From: Erythrobacter sp. HKB08
Lineage (GTDB): Bacteria; Pseudomonadota; Alphaproteobacteria; Sphingomonadales; Sphingomonadaceae
Assembly (NCBI RefSeq): GCF_004114695.1
Contig: NZ_CP035310.1
Coordinates: 1,347,501 to 1,411,500 of the forward strand
Direction: 5' to 3'
DNA length: 64,000 bases
The notes beneath the pieces are model-generated. The model worked only from the letters and a program-made list of their open reading frames with translations, had not been told where the DNA came from and did no database searches. Shown here piece after piece: positions 53,352 through 61,531 of this stretch; within the stretch, counting starts at the first letter, position 1, and each line of letters starts with the position of its first letter. A program made the position numbers and the translations under genes.

Positions 53352-54455
53352 ATGGCGAACGGCAAGCGTGACACCTCGGCGAACTATGTCGTGACCGACC
53401 CCCAGGCGAGGGGACCCGAAGCGGTCGCCCGCTCGCTGGAGAACCAGGTCGCCTATTGCCGCGACAATGGCGCGCCGATCACTGCCAGCGTCTGCGAGGC
53501 ACTGCGCAGCCTGCTCGACACCGACCGTGGTGGCATTGTGATGGAGCGGGTGCGCAAATGGGCCGGGCCCGCGCTTGCCGATGCCCTGCCGCTGCGCGTG
53601 GCGGGCGGTCTGCACGCATTGCACCTTTCCGGCGCGGAACCGGAGCTTCGCCCGATCTACGAGGGCCACGAGCCGACCGATACGCAGGATCGCATCGCCG
53701 CAGCTCTTGAAAAGCACGAGGCGTTCCTGCTCCCGTGGCTCGATGGCCCGCCGCAAACCAACGAGGCAGGGCGCTCTTGGGCCTTTGCCGCCGCCATGCT
53801 GTGGCTCGCGGACGAAGGGCTGCCGAACAGGTTCGAGCTGATCGAAATCGGATCGAGCGCGGGCATCAACCTGATGATGCGGCGATACCGCTTCGATCTC
53901 GGCGGCGTGACGGCGGGACCGGAGGGTGCGTCGATGCAGCTGACGCCCGAATGGCGCGGCAATCCGCCGCCCAATGGATCGTTCGAGATTGTTGGAGCGC
54001 GCGGCTGCGATGTCGCTCCGGTCGATTTGACCGATCCCGACCAAGCTTTACGGCTGCGCGCCTATATCTGGCCGGAATTCACGACGCGTTTCGCCCGGAT
54101 GGACGCGGCGATAGAGGCTGCCGAGACCATGCCGCCCGATATCACCCGCAGCGGTGCCGGCGACTTCCTGACGGACGTGCTCGCCGAAGACCAAGAGGAC
54201 GGCGTTACGCGCATCGTGATGCACTCGGTCGTCTGGCAATACATCCCGGCGCATGAGCGCGACCGGATCAACACGCTGATGGAAACGAGCGGAGCCGCCG
54301 CGACCGACGAAGCGCCACTCGCATGGGTGTCGCTGGAGGCCAATCGCGATACGCACCGGCACGAGCTTTCGGTCCGCTACTGGCCGGGCGGGGAGGAATG
54401 GACCAAGCTCGGCACCGCCCATCCGCACGGCGAATGGGTCGAGTGGGGTCTTTAA
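53352..54455 (+). CDS. DUF2332 family protein
   Basis: The 367-residue cytoplasmic protein matches the DUF2332 family: [13 protein letters not shown] near the start, [18 protein letters not shown] in the middle and [18 protein letters not shown] near the end. The middle motif resembles a SAM-binding glycine loop, so it may be a distant methyltransferase, but this is only a guess. I chose ATG 53352; a GTG at 53331 is also in frame. It is convergent with the epoxide-hydrolase-type gene (4-base overlap). Confidence 0.78.
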   Translation: MANGKRDTSANYVVTDPQARGPEAVARSLENQVAYCRDNGAPITASVCEALRSLLDTDRGGIVMERVRKWAGPALADALPLRVAGGLHALHLSGAEPELRPIYEGHEPTDTQDRIAAALEKHEAFLLPWLDGPPQTNEAGRSWAFAAAMLWLADEGLPNRFELIEIGSSAGINLMMRRYRFDLGGVTAGPEGASMQLTPEWRGNPPPNGSFEIVGARGCDVAPVDLTDPDQALRLRAYIWPEFTTRFARMDAAIEAAETMPPDITRSGAGDFLTDVLAEDQEDGVTRIVMHSVVWQYIPAHERDRINTLMETSGAAATDEAPLAWVSLEANRDTHRHELSVRYWPGGEEWTKLGTAHPHGEWVEWGL

Positions 54456-55348
54456 GCGGTCTTCGCCAGGAACGCTTCCATCGCCGCATTGAAAGCTTCG
54501 GGCGCTTCCCACGTCACGAAGTGCCCGCAGCCCGATACTCTCTCGATTGTGAGGTCGGCGACCACATCGTCGAGGCCGTCGAGGTTCTCCGGCGGCAGCG
54601 CCTGGTCGTCCATCGCCCAGATCACCAGTGTCGGCATTGCGAGCTTGGGCAGCGGGTAGGGCTCGTAATCCTCGGGTAGCTCGTAAGGGGCATCGAGGGG
54701 CAGGACTTCCATCGGGCTCGCCCGGTAGTAGTTCAGCATGCCGATGGCGGCATCGGGATCGGACCAGTCCTTCAGCATCCGCGCCTGCTCGGCCTCGTCG
54801 ACCTCGGTCATCACCTTCCCGTCGAATGCCTTCAGCAGGATCGGGGCCAAGCCGTGCTCGCGAATGATCGGATCGTTCGCCGTGTCGCGAAAGGTCGTGA
54901 AATACTGGCTCGCCTCGCGCTGGGCGCGGTTGGTGTAGAGCAGCTTGGGGAACAGCGTAGGATGGGGTGCATTGGCGATGATCGCACGGGTCACGCGCCC
55001 GTTCATCATGCCGGTATATGCAACGCCCCAGGCGATCGCGCCGCCCCAGTCGTGGCCGACGATGGTGAAATTATCGATCCCAAGCGCATCTGCGAGCAGG
55101 AACACATCGCCGATCAGCTTGTCGGGCGTATATTCCTCGACCGCCTGCGGTTTCGATGACCCACGATAGCCACGCTGGTCGGGCGCGATACAACGGTACC
55201 GGTCGGAGAACTGCGCAATCTGGTTGCGCCAGGTCCAGTGGCTTTCGGGGAAGCCGTGCAGGAAGATCAGCGCTGGCGCATCCTTCGGCCCCTGGTCGAC
55301 GACATCGAGCTCGATCCCGTTGGCAAGCGTGACGCGGGTCTGCTCCAT
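54452..55348 (-). CDS. Epoxide-hydrolase-type alpha/beta hydrolase
   Basis: This 298-residue hydrolase has an HGFPESHW motif (31-38) and a nucleophile elbow GHDWGG in which the nucleophile is Asp100, as in soluble epoxide hydrolases and haloalkane dehalogenases, not Ser. The acid is likely in WAMDDQALP and the base His in SGCGHFVTWE. It is read directly after an SDR gene (TGATG overlap), so an epoxide or alcohol metabolism role is plausible. The actual substrate is unknown. Confidence 0.88.
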   Translation of the reverse strand: MEQTRVTLANGIELDVVDQGPKDAPALIFLHGFPESHWTWRNQIAQFSDRYRCIAPDQRGYRGSSKPQAVEEYTPDKLIGDVFLLADALGIDNFTIVGHDWGGAIAWGVAYTGMMNGRVTRAIIANAPHPTLFPKLLYTNRAQREASQYFTTFRDTANDPIIREHGLAPILLKAFDGKVMTEVDEAEQARMLKDWSDPDAAIGMLNYYRASPMEVLPLDAPYELPEDYEPYPLPKLAMPTLVIWAMDDQALPPENLDGLDDVVADLTIERVSGCGHFVTWEAPEAFNAAMEAFLAKTA

Positions 55349-56166
55349 CACCCTTCCTCGGCTTCCATTTTCTCCATGTAACCCGATGCGACCATGCCCG
55401 CGACCTGGTCGAATAGCTGGTCGGGGGTGCGGCGCATCTCGCCCATGGCTTCTTCCATGCCGCGCGCGACGATGATCTCGCGCTGGTTCGCCGCGACGGC
55501 ATCGAGCATGGTGTTGGCCGCTTCGTCGGCGGGAATGCCATTGTCGATCACATCGTCGCTGCGCCCGCGTTTCTCGCCGCTGCCGGTGAGGGCATTGCGA
55601 GAAACGTCGGTTGCGACCGAGCCGGGGTAGATCACATGCACGCCGACGCCGTCGCGCGAAAGCTCGGCGCGCAGCGCATCGGCATAGCCGGCAAGACCGA
55701 ACTTCGCTGCGCAATAGGCAGTGCGCATGGGCACGCCGACCTTGCCCGCGATCGACGAAATGAAGAGCAGCTTGCCGCTGCCACGGTTGGTCATGTGCTC
55801 GAGCAATGCCTGGCTCGCGGCAATCTGCGCGGTGAGGTCGATATCGATGATGTCGCGATAGACCTGCATCGCCGTCTTGGTCGCGCGGCTGCGCTGCGAG
55901 ACGCCCGCATTGGCAACGAACCCATCGATACCGCCCGACCATTCGACCGCCTTGTCGCGCGCGGCGAGCATCGCGTCCTCATCGCGCACATCGAAGGGCA
56001 GGGTGAGCGTCTCGGTCGCAATATCGCCCGCGACTTCGGACAGGCGCGCCTCATCGCGGCCCGACAGGATGACCCGCGCGCCGCGCTTGCCGAGTTCGCG
56101 CGCAAGGGCCGCGCCGATCCCGCTCGATGCACCGGTGATCCACCAGCACTGGCCTTCGAAACTCAT
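55348..56166 (-). CDS. Short-chain dehydrogenase/reductase
   Basis: The 272-residue protein is a classical SDR with the NAD(P) loop TGASSGIGAALA (11-22), the NAGVS motif near 90 and the active-site pair in AYCAAKFG (YxxxK). The C-terminal ~70 residues are a helical extension. It precedes and overlaps the epoxide-hydrolase-type gene (TGATG). Together they could process the same lipid or aromatic compound, which is inference. Substrate and cofactor preference are not decided by sequence. Confidence 0.88.
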   Translation of the reverse strand: MSFEGQCWWITGASSGIGAALARELGKRGARVILSGRDEARLSEVAGDIATETLTLPFDVRDEDAMLAARDKAVEWSGGIDGFVANAGVSQRSRATKTAMQVYRDIIDIDLTAQIAASQALLEHMTNRGSGKLLFISSIAGKVGVPMRTAYCAAKFGLAGYADALRAELSRDGVGVHVIYPGSVATDVSRNALTGSGEKRGRSDDVIDNGIPADEAANTMLDAVAANQREIIVARGMEEAMGEMRRTPDQLFDQVAGMVASGYMEKMEAEEG

Positions 56167-56187
56167 GATTCCCTCCCGATTGGATTT

Positions 56188-57069
56188 TTATGGATAGCTG
56201 ACCGTCTTCGGCTTGTCGGGCAAGGGGATGTATTCCTCCTCGTCGCCCGGCACCGTGGGGAAACGGCCCTGCTGCCAGTCCTCGCGCGCCTGCCTGATCC
56301 GGTCGCGGTCGGAGCTGACGAAATTCCACCAGACATGACGCTTGGTCGCAAATGCCTCACCGCCGAGCAGCATGACCCGTCCGCCTTTTTCCGATTTGAG
56401 GGTCATGTTCCGCCCCGGCTCTAGGATCGTCAGCTCGTACAGGCCGAGCGGCTGGCCATCGACCTCGGCTTCGCCACCGACAAGCATCAAGGCGCGCTCG
56501 TCGGCGCTGATTTCTATCGGCAGCGACCCGGTCGGCGCGAGAACGATCTCGGCATAGATCGTGTCTGCATAGGTCGTCGTCGGCGCGCGCTTGCCCCACA
56601 GCTTGCCCATGATGACGATCGCCTTGGCGCATTGGTCCTCGACGACCGGCAGGTCCCTCTTCTCTTCGAACGCAGGATCGATTTCCTCGCGGCCATCGGG
56701 AAGGGCGAGCCAGGTCTGCATGCCGTAGAGCTTGGGCCCTGCATCGCGCTCTTCCTGCGGGCTGCGTTCGGAATGGACGATACCGCAGCCCGCCGTCATC
56801 AGGTTCACTTGCCCTGGCCGAATGGTCGAAAAGCTACCCAAGCTGTCGCGGTGGTCGATCGCACCCTGGAACAGCCAGGTCACCGTCGCGAGGTTGATAT
56901 GCGGGTGCGGGCGCACGTCCATGCCTTGCCCAATATCCATCGAGCCGGGGCCGAACTCGTCGACGAAGATGAACGGGCCGACCATCGTGCGCCCCTTGCT
57001 CGGCAAGGCCCGGCGAACCTCGAACGCGCCGAGGTCGTGGGTGGTGGGCGTGATTGTCTGCTCGATCAT
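56188..57069 (-). CDS. Pirin family protein
   Basis: The 293-residue protein has the bicupin pirin fold with PFIFVDEFGPG near 31-41 and the metal-binding histidines in DVRPHPHINLATVTWLFQG and IVHSERSP. Bacterial pirins include quercetinases and redox-linked regulators. Its ATG overlaps the bolA stop (ATGA), so the two are co-translated. The function here is unknown. Confidence 0.9.
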   Translation of the reverse strand: MIEQTITPTTHDLGAFEVRRALPSKGRTMVGPFIFVDEFGPGSMDIGQGMDVRPHPHINLATVTWLFQGAIDHRDSLGSFSTIRPGQVNLMTAGCGIVHSERSPQEERDAGPKLYGMQTWLALPDGREEIDPAFEEKRDLPVVEDQCAKAIVIMGKLWGKRAPTTTYADTIYAEIVLAPTGSLPIEISADERALMLVGGEAEVDGQPLGLYELTILEPGRNMTLKSEKGGRVMLLGGEAFATKRHVWWNFVSSDRDRIRQAREDWQQGRFPTVPGDEEEYIPLPDKPKTVSYP

Positions 57070-57338
57070 GCGGTCGGGGCGGACGCCTGGATGGCAAGCG
57101 CGTGGACGCGCTGGCCGGGAATGTCGCCCAGCGCGCGGTTGACCATGCGCTGGCGCTCAAGCCGCGACTTGTCGGCAAAGGCGGTTGCTTCGATCACGAC
57201 GGTGAAATGTGATTCCCCGCTGCCGTCGTCGCCCGAATGTCCATGATGCTTCGCGCTGTCGTTGATGACCTCGAGCCGCGTGGGGCTGAAGGCTTCGCGA
57301 AGGAGCTGTTCGATCTCGCTGGCTACGGTTCCGGTCAT
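57066..57338 (-). CDS. bolA: BolA family protein
   Basis: BolA proteins (90 residues here) pair with monothiol glutaredoxins and bind or transfer Fe-S clusters. The product has LEVINDSAKHHGHSG and ESHFTVVIEATAFADKSRLER, then the VHALAIQA end, which is the BolA core with the conserved His residues. The ATG at 57338 starts the usual short N terminus; codons further upstream in frame are possible. It is divergent from a J-domain gene, a typical alphaproteobacterial neighbour. Confidence 0.93.
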   Translation of the reverse strand: MTGTVASEIEQLLREAFSPTRLEVINDSAKHHGHSGDDGSGESHFTVVIEATAFADKSRLERQRMVNRALGDIPGQRVHALAIQASAPTA

Positions 57339-57384
57339 GTCGTCGGTTTGGGGGTTCCCATTCGCCTTGTCCATGCCCATCCTA

Positions 57385-57984
57385 ATGTGCGTGAAGCAAT
57401 CGAGGTTCCATGGCCGGTTCGAAGACAGCGACCGGATTTGCGAAGCGTCGGGCTGCCAGGAGCCGGGCGAATTCCGTGCGCCCGGCAATCGCGGGCACGG
57501 TTTCGACGGGCCGGGCAAGTATCGCTGGTTCTGCCTCGACCATGTGAGGGAATTCAACGCCGGCTACGACTGGTTCGAGGGGATGAGCGCCGAGGAAATC
57601 CTCGACGCGCAGGCCCCGGGCGCAGGCTGGCGGACCGAGAGCCCGAGCTTTAGGCCCACCGCCGGGGTCGACGGCATGCCGCGTTGGGCCGATTTCGACG
57701 ATCCGCTAGATGCCATTTCCGCTCGTGCAAGCGGGATCAGGAGCAAGGCCGAGCGGCAGGCGAAAATGGCGATGGACGGCCGCTTCAGCCGCGAGGAGGC
57801 GGAGGCTCTGGAGACGATGGGCCTTGGCCTCGACACCGATCGCAGGCGCTTGCGGCGCCGTTATTCCGAGCTGGTCCGGCGATACCATCCCGACCGCAAT
57901 GGCGGGGATCGCAAGTTCGAGACACGGCTAAACCGCGTCGTCGAAGCTTACCAGCTCCTGCGCAAGAGCCACGCCATCGCCTAA
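57385..57984 (+). CDS. J-domain (DnaJ-like) protein
   Basis: The protein (199 residues) has an N-terminal cysteine motif (CEASGCQEPGEFRAP ... WFCLDHV), perhaps metal-binding, and a C-terminal J domain with the HPD motif in YHPDRNGG, so it should stimulate a DnaK-type ATPase. ATG 57385 or GTG 57391 may be the start, just before KQSRFHGR. It is divergent from bolA. Its TAA stop overlaps the opposing VOC stop (CTAA). Confidence 0.85.
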   Translation: MCVKQSRFHGRFEDSDRICEASGCQEPGEFRAPGNRGHGFDGPGKYRWFCLDHVREFNAGYDWFEGMSAEEILDAQAPGAGWRTESPSFRPTAGVDGMPRWADFDDPLDAISARASGIRSKAERQAKMAMDGRFSREEAEALETMGLGLDTDRRRLRRRYSELVRRYHPDRNGGDRKFETRLNRVVEAYQLLRKSHAIA

Positions 57985-58463
57985 CCCGCGATTGCTGCCT
58001 CGATGGCGGCGTGGTCGATCTTGACCATCTGCATCATCGCCATGTTGACCCGCTCGCGCACCGCCGGGTCGTCATGCCCGAGCCCGTCCATCAGGACATG
58101 CGGGACGACCTGCCAGCGCAGGCCGAAGCGATCGGTCAACCAGCTGCATGCCATGGGCGAACCGGTCTCACCCAGCAGCGCATCCCAGTAGCGGTCGGTT
58201 TCTTCCTGCGTTTCGGTAAAGACCTGCAACGAGATCGCGTTGGTGAAGCTGTCGTCATGGTTGCCGTTCATCGCCATGACCGGCCTGCCGAGCAGCGTCA
58301 GGTCGATCGTCAGGACATCGCCCTTCTTGCCGCCCGGCCAGTCCGAAGGGGCAGCGTTGACCGCGTGGATTTCGCTGTCCGGGAACAGGTCGCAATAGAA
58401 GCGGGCGGCATCCTCCGCCCCGTCCTTGAACCACAGGCAGAGCGCCGTCTTTTCCCTAGTCAT
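57981..58463 (-). CDS. VOC family protein (PhnB-like)
   Basis: This 160-residue protein has the PhnB-like VOC start KTALCLWFKDGAEDAARFYCDLFPDSEI and the WQVVPHVL motif, as in glyoxalase/bleomycin-resistance relatives formerly called '3-demethylubiquinone methyltransferase'. These often act as metal-dependent isomerases or as binding proteins. Its start overlaps the end of the GST gene by 8 bases. The function is unknown. Confidence 0.85.
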   Translation of the reverse strand: MTREKTALCLWFKDGAEDAARFYCDLFPDSEIHAVNAAPSDWPGGKKGDVLTIDLTLLGRPVMAMNGNHDDSFTNAISLQVFTETQEETDRYWDALLGETGSPMACSWLTDRFGLRWQVVPHVLMDGLGHDDPAVRERVNMAMMQMVKIDHAAIEAAIAG

Positions 58464-59085
58464 CGGACGTCTCCGCCATCGCCGCCATGTCTATCGCATT
58501 GGCTTCCTGCTTCGCCGGGCGGGCATTGATGCGCTCGCGATAGGCGGCAAAGGCGGAGCGCTCGGGAATGGTGCCGAACTGCAGGCCCCAATCGACCTGG
58601 CTGCCGACATAGACATCGGCCATGGTGAAGCGCTCGCCGCACACGAACTGGCGCTCGGCAAGCCAGCCTTCGAGCGTGTCGATGGTCAGGTCGAACGAGC
58701 CGAAACCGGCCATGCCGCTGCGTTCTTCCGGTACATCCCAGCCCATCGATTTCGCCACCACCGCCTGCTCCAGCGGTCCGGCGGCGAAGAAGAACCAGCG
58801 GAAGTAGCTCGCCTTCTCGTGCGCGTCGGGGAGCAGCCCCGCATCCGGGTGCGTTTCGGCGAGGTAGTGGCAGATGGCCGCTGCCTCGGTCACCACATGG
58901 TCGTGCCCGCCGTGATGATGCACCAGCGTGGGCATCTTGTTCATCGGGTTGATCGCCTTGAAGCTCTCCGGGCGGGTGTCCCAGGTGTACATTTGCGTGT
59001 CGTAGTCCGCGCCGGCCTCGTGCAGGGCCCAGCGCGCGATCATCCCGCGGCTCATCGCAACGGTGTGGAAGGTGAATTCCGCCAT
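58456..59085 (-). CDS. Glutathione S-transferase family protein
   Basis: The 209-residue protein has a thioredoxin-like N-terminal domain (FTFHTVAMSRGMIARWALHEAGADY, NPMNKMPTLVHH, TEAAAICHYLAE) and an all-helical C-terminal domain. The GSH-binding cis-Pro lies in KMPTLV; the catalytic residue may be the Ser of MSRGM. It is 13 bases downstream of the DUF1428 gene and overlaps the VOC gene by 8 bases, so the three are probably one unit. The substrate is unknown. Confidence 0.88.
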   Translation of the reverse strand: MAEFTFHTVAMSRGMIARWALHEAGADYDTQMYTWDTRPESFKAINPMNKMPTLVHHHGGHDHVVTEAAAICHYLAETHPDAGLLPDAHEKASYFRWFFFAAGPLEQAVVAKSMGWDVPEERSGMAGFGSFDLTIDTLEGWLAERQFVCGERFTMADVYVGSQVDWGLQFGTIPERSAFAAYRERINARPAKQEANAIDMAAMAETSDD

Positions 59086-59098
59086 GTCCGTATTCTCC

Positions 59099-59455
59099 CT
59101 ACTTGCGATCCGAATAGATGGTGCGGAAACCGCCGAAGATCATGCGCTTGCCGTCGAACGGCATCTCTGCCGGCGGGTTCTGCATGCGCTCGTCCTCCAT
59201 CATTTCGGCATGGGCCTGATCGGCGGATTCCTTGCTGTCGAAGATAGCCCATGAGAAGACGATCTTCTCGCCATCCTTTGCAGCGACCGCCTTGCGGAAA
59301 TCGGTATGCTCCCCGTCGGGAACATCGACTTCCCAGTTCTCGACCACTTCGAGCGCGCCGTATTCGAGGAAGATCTTGCCCATCTCCTCCGCCATGTCGC
59401 GGTAGGCGGCTTCGTTTTCCTCCGGCACTGCGAGAACGCATCCCATCACATGCAT
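59099..59455 (-). CDS. DUF1428 family protein
   Basis: This 118-residue ferredoxin-like alpha/beta-barrel protein belongs to DUF1428 (YbaA type), with the core KIVFSWAIFDSKESADQAHAEMM and FGGFRTIY. It is small, cytoplasmic and of unknown function, although the fold is close to dimeric monooxygenase-like and antibiotic-biosynthesis proteins. It is read with the GST and VOC genes. Confidence 0.82.
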   Translation of the reverse strand: MHVMGCVLAVPEENEAAYRDMAEEMGKIFLEYGALEVVENWEVDVPDGEHTDFRKAVAAKDGEKIVFSWAIFDSKESADQAHAEMMEDERMQNPPAEMPFDGKRMIFGGFRTIYSDRK

Positions 59456-59512
59456 CGCAACCTCCTCTTCCCGCGAGGAGTTATGCGCCCGGATTATGAC
59501 GATAGGAAGGAC

Positions 59513-60355
59513 TTACTGGCGGAAGGCCCAGCGCAGCGTGCGCCCGACCGATTGCGCCGCGAATTTCGCTGGCAGTGCGGCGAGGCCCGGTTCGCGCAGG
59601 TCGAGCATGTCGCGCGCCCATACCGGCAGCAGGTCGACCGCCGCCGTGCCGATCGCCGCCTGGACACCGGGCGGTGCGCCCTGGGGGCGCTGGTTGAGGA
59701 CGAGGTTCGCGACTTCCTTCGCCTCGGCGCGCGCGACGAGCTCGCCGCGCATTTCGCGCAGCAGCTTCTCGGCCTCGTTCTTGGTCTCGGGCACGGGATC
59801 GGCGCCCAGCCGGCGCGCGATCTCGGCGAACTGGCGGTAGTATTCGTCCTGGTCGGCGAATGGCATCGAAGGCCGAACGTAGCGCAGGTAGGCTTCGAGG
59901 AAGCTTGTCGCCTCCGCCACATGGACCCAGGCGAGCGTGCGCGGATTGGTCGCCGAATACTGCGATCCGTCCGGGAGCGTGCCCGAAACCTGCGAATGGA
60001 TCGCGTTAACCCGCTCGATCGCTTTCGCCGCCTCTTCGTGATGGCCGAAGGTCGTCACGGCGATGAAGCGAGCGGTCCGCCGCAGCCGCCCGTGCATGTC
60101 GGCGCGAAAATTCGAATGGTCGAGCACGCCTTGCAGCGCATGCGGGTGGAGCATCTGCAGCAGCAGCCCGCGCACCCCGCCGATCATCATCGAGACGACA
60201 TCGGCATGTACCAGCCTGATCGGGCTGTCCTTTTCGAACAATGCCTCGTCGGACACCGGGACCGGTTGTTCGCCGCCCTCGACATCGTTGAAGACCGCGC
60301 GCACGCGCTCGACGAGGCGTTGGCGGACACGTTCGGAAGGGCGGAGCGATGCCAT
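59513..60355 (-). CDS. MpaB-family oxygenase-like protein (DUF2236)
   Basis: The 280-residue protein matches the MpaB'/DUF2236 family: [32 protein letters not shown] near the start, then [12 protein letters not shown] and [19 protein letters not shown]. The His in HPHA and HVAE segments fit heme binding in related oxygenases such as latex-clearing proteins. It is divergent from cobS and heads the MpaB-DUF1428-GST-VOC run. The substrate is unknown. Confidence 0.8.
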   Translation of the reverse strand: MASLRPSERVRQRLVERVRAVFNDVEGGEQPVPVSDEALFEKDSPIRLVHADVVSMMIGGVRGLLLQMLHPHALQGVLDHSNFRADMHGRLRRTARFIAVTTFGHHEEAAKAIERVNAIHSQVSGTLPDGSQYSATNPRTLAWVHVAEATSFLEAYLRYVRPSMPFADQDEYYRQFAEIARRLGADPVPETKNEAEKLLREMRGELVARAEAKEVANLVLNQRPQGAPPGVQAAIGTAAVDLLPVWARDMLDLREPGLAALPAKFAAQSVGRTLRWAFRQ

Positions 60356-60447
60356 GCGCTGCCAATATAGGTTTTCGGCAGGCGAATGGAATGTTGCAAA
60401 CCTCCCGCTTGCGAGGCAGGGCGCAGCCGTATAGTCCCGCCGACGAA

Positions 60448-61440
60448 ATGAACGACATGACCGAAAAGAGCTTCGAAGCTTCCGACAAGACGATCCTCGC
60501 AGCGCCCGACACCGAGGTGGACGTGCGCGAAACCTTCGGGATCGATATCGACTGGAAAGTCCCGGCCTTCTCGAAGGCGGACGAGCGCGTTCCCGATCTC
60601 GACGAGAGCTACGTTTTCGATCCGGAAACGACGCTCGCGATCCTCGCCGGCTTCGCGCACGATCGCCGCGTCATGATCCAGGGCTATCACGGCACCGGTA
60701 AATCGACTCACATCGAGCAGGTTGCAGCGCGCCTCAACTGGCCGTGCATCCGCATCAACCTCGACGCGCACATCAGCCGTATCGACCTTATCGGCCGCGA
60801 CGCGATCGTGCTGCGCGACGGCCTGCAGGTCACCGAGTTCCGCGAAGGCCTGCTGCCGTGGGCGCTGCAGCACCCGGTTGCGCTCGTGTTCGACGAATAC
60901 GACGCCGGTCGTCCCGACGTGATGTTCGTGATCCAGCGCGTGCTCGAGCAGCAGGGCAAGCTGACGCTGCTTGACCAGAACCGCGTGATCCGTCCGGATC
61001 CGAACTTCCGCCTTTTCGCGACCGCCAACACCGTCGGCCTCGGCGATACGAGCGGGCTGTATCACGGCACGCAGGCGATCAACCAGGGCCAGATGGACCG
61101 CTGGAACATCGTCGTCGGTCTCAATTACCTGCCGGCAGAGACCGAGCAGGAAATCGTCGCCGCGAAGAACCCGAAGACCGATCCCAAGGTCATCGCCGAC
61201 ATGATCAAGGTCGCCGACCTGACGCGTCAGGGCTTCATCAACGGCGATATCTCGACCGTGATGAGCCCGCGTACGGTTATCACCTGGGCGCAGAATGCCG
61301 ACATCTTCAAGAACGTCGGCTTCGCGTTCCGCCTCAGCTTCCTCAACAAGTGCGACGAGGCCGAGCGGATGCTGGTGGCCGAATATTACCAGCGCGTCTT
61401 CGGCGAAGACCTGCCGGAAAGTGTCGTCAAGCAGGGCTGA
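60448..61440 (+). CDS. cobS: Cobaltochelatase CobS-type AAA+ ATPase
   Basis: CobS (330 residues) is the AAA+ ATPase subunit of aerobic cobaltochelatase, which inserts Co into hydrogenobyrinate diamide with CobT and CobN. The Walker A motif is [10 protein letters not shown], and the family segments [34 protein letters not shown] and [21 protein letters not shown] are present. ATG at 60448 or 60457 may be used. No cobT follows; the next gene on this strand is a PBP after 91 bases. A role as a general MoxR-type ATPase cannot be excluded. Confidence 0.85.
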   Translation: MNDMTEKSFEASDKTILAAPDTEVDVRETFGIDIDWKVPAFSKADERVPDLDESYVFDPETTLAILAGFAHDRRVMIQGYHGTGKSTHIEQVAARLNWPCIRINLDAHISRIDLIGRDAIVLRDGLQVTEFREGLLPWALQHPVALVFDEYDAGRPDVMFVIQRVLEQQGKLTLLDQNRVIRPDPNFRLFATANTVGLGDTSGLYHGTQAINQGQMDRWNIVVGLNYLPAETEQEIVAAKNPKTDPKVIADMIKVADLTRQGFINGDISTVMSPRTVITWAQNADIFKNVGFAFRLSFLNKCDEAERMLVAEYYQRVFGEDLPESVVKQG

Positions 61441-61531
61441 CCGGCGCGCAACCGTTCTCAGCCGCCGTTCATGAGATGACTTGCAAAAAGACCCTCGCAA
61501 TTAGTGTATTGTTGGGGTAACACAGTAAGCG

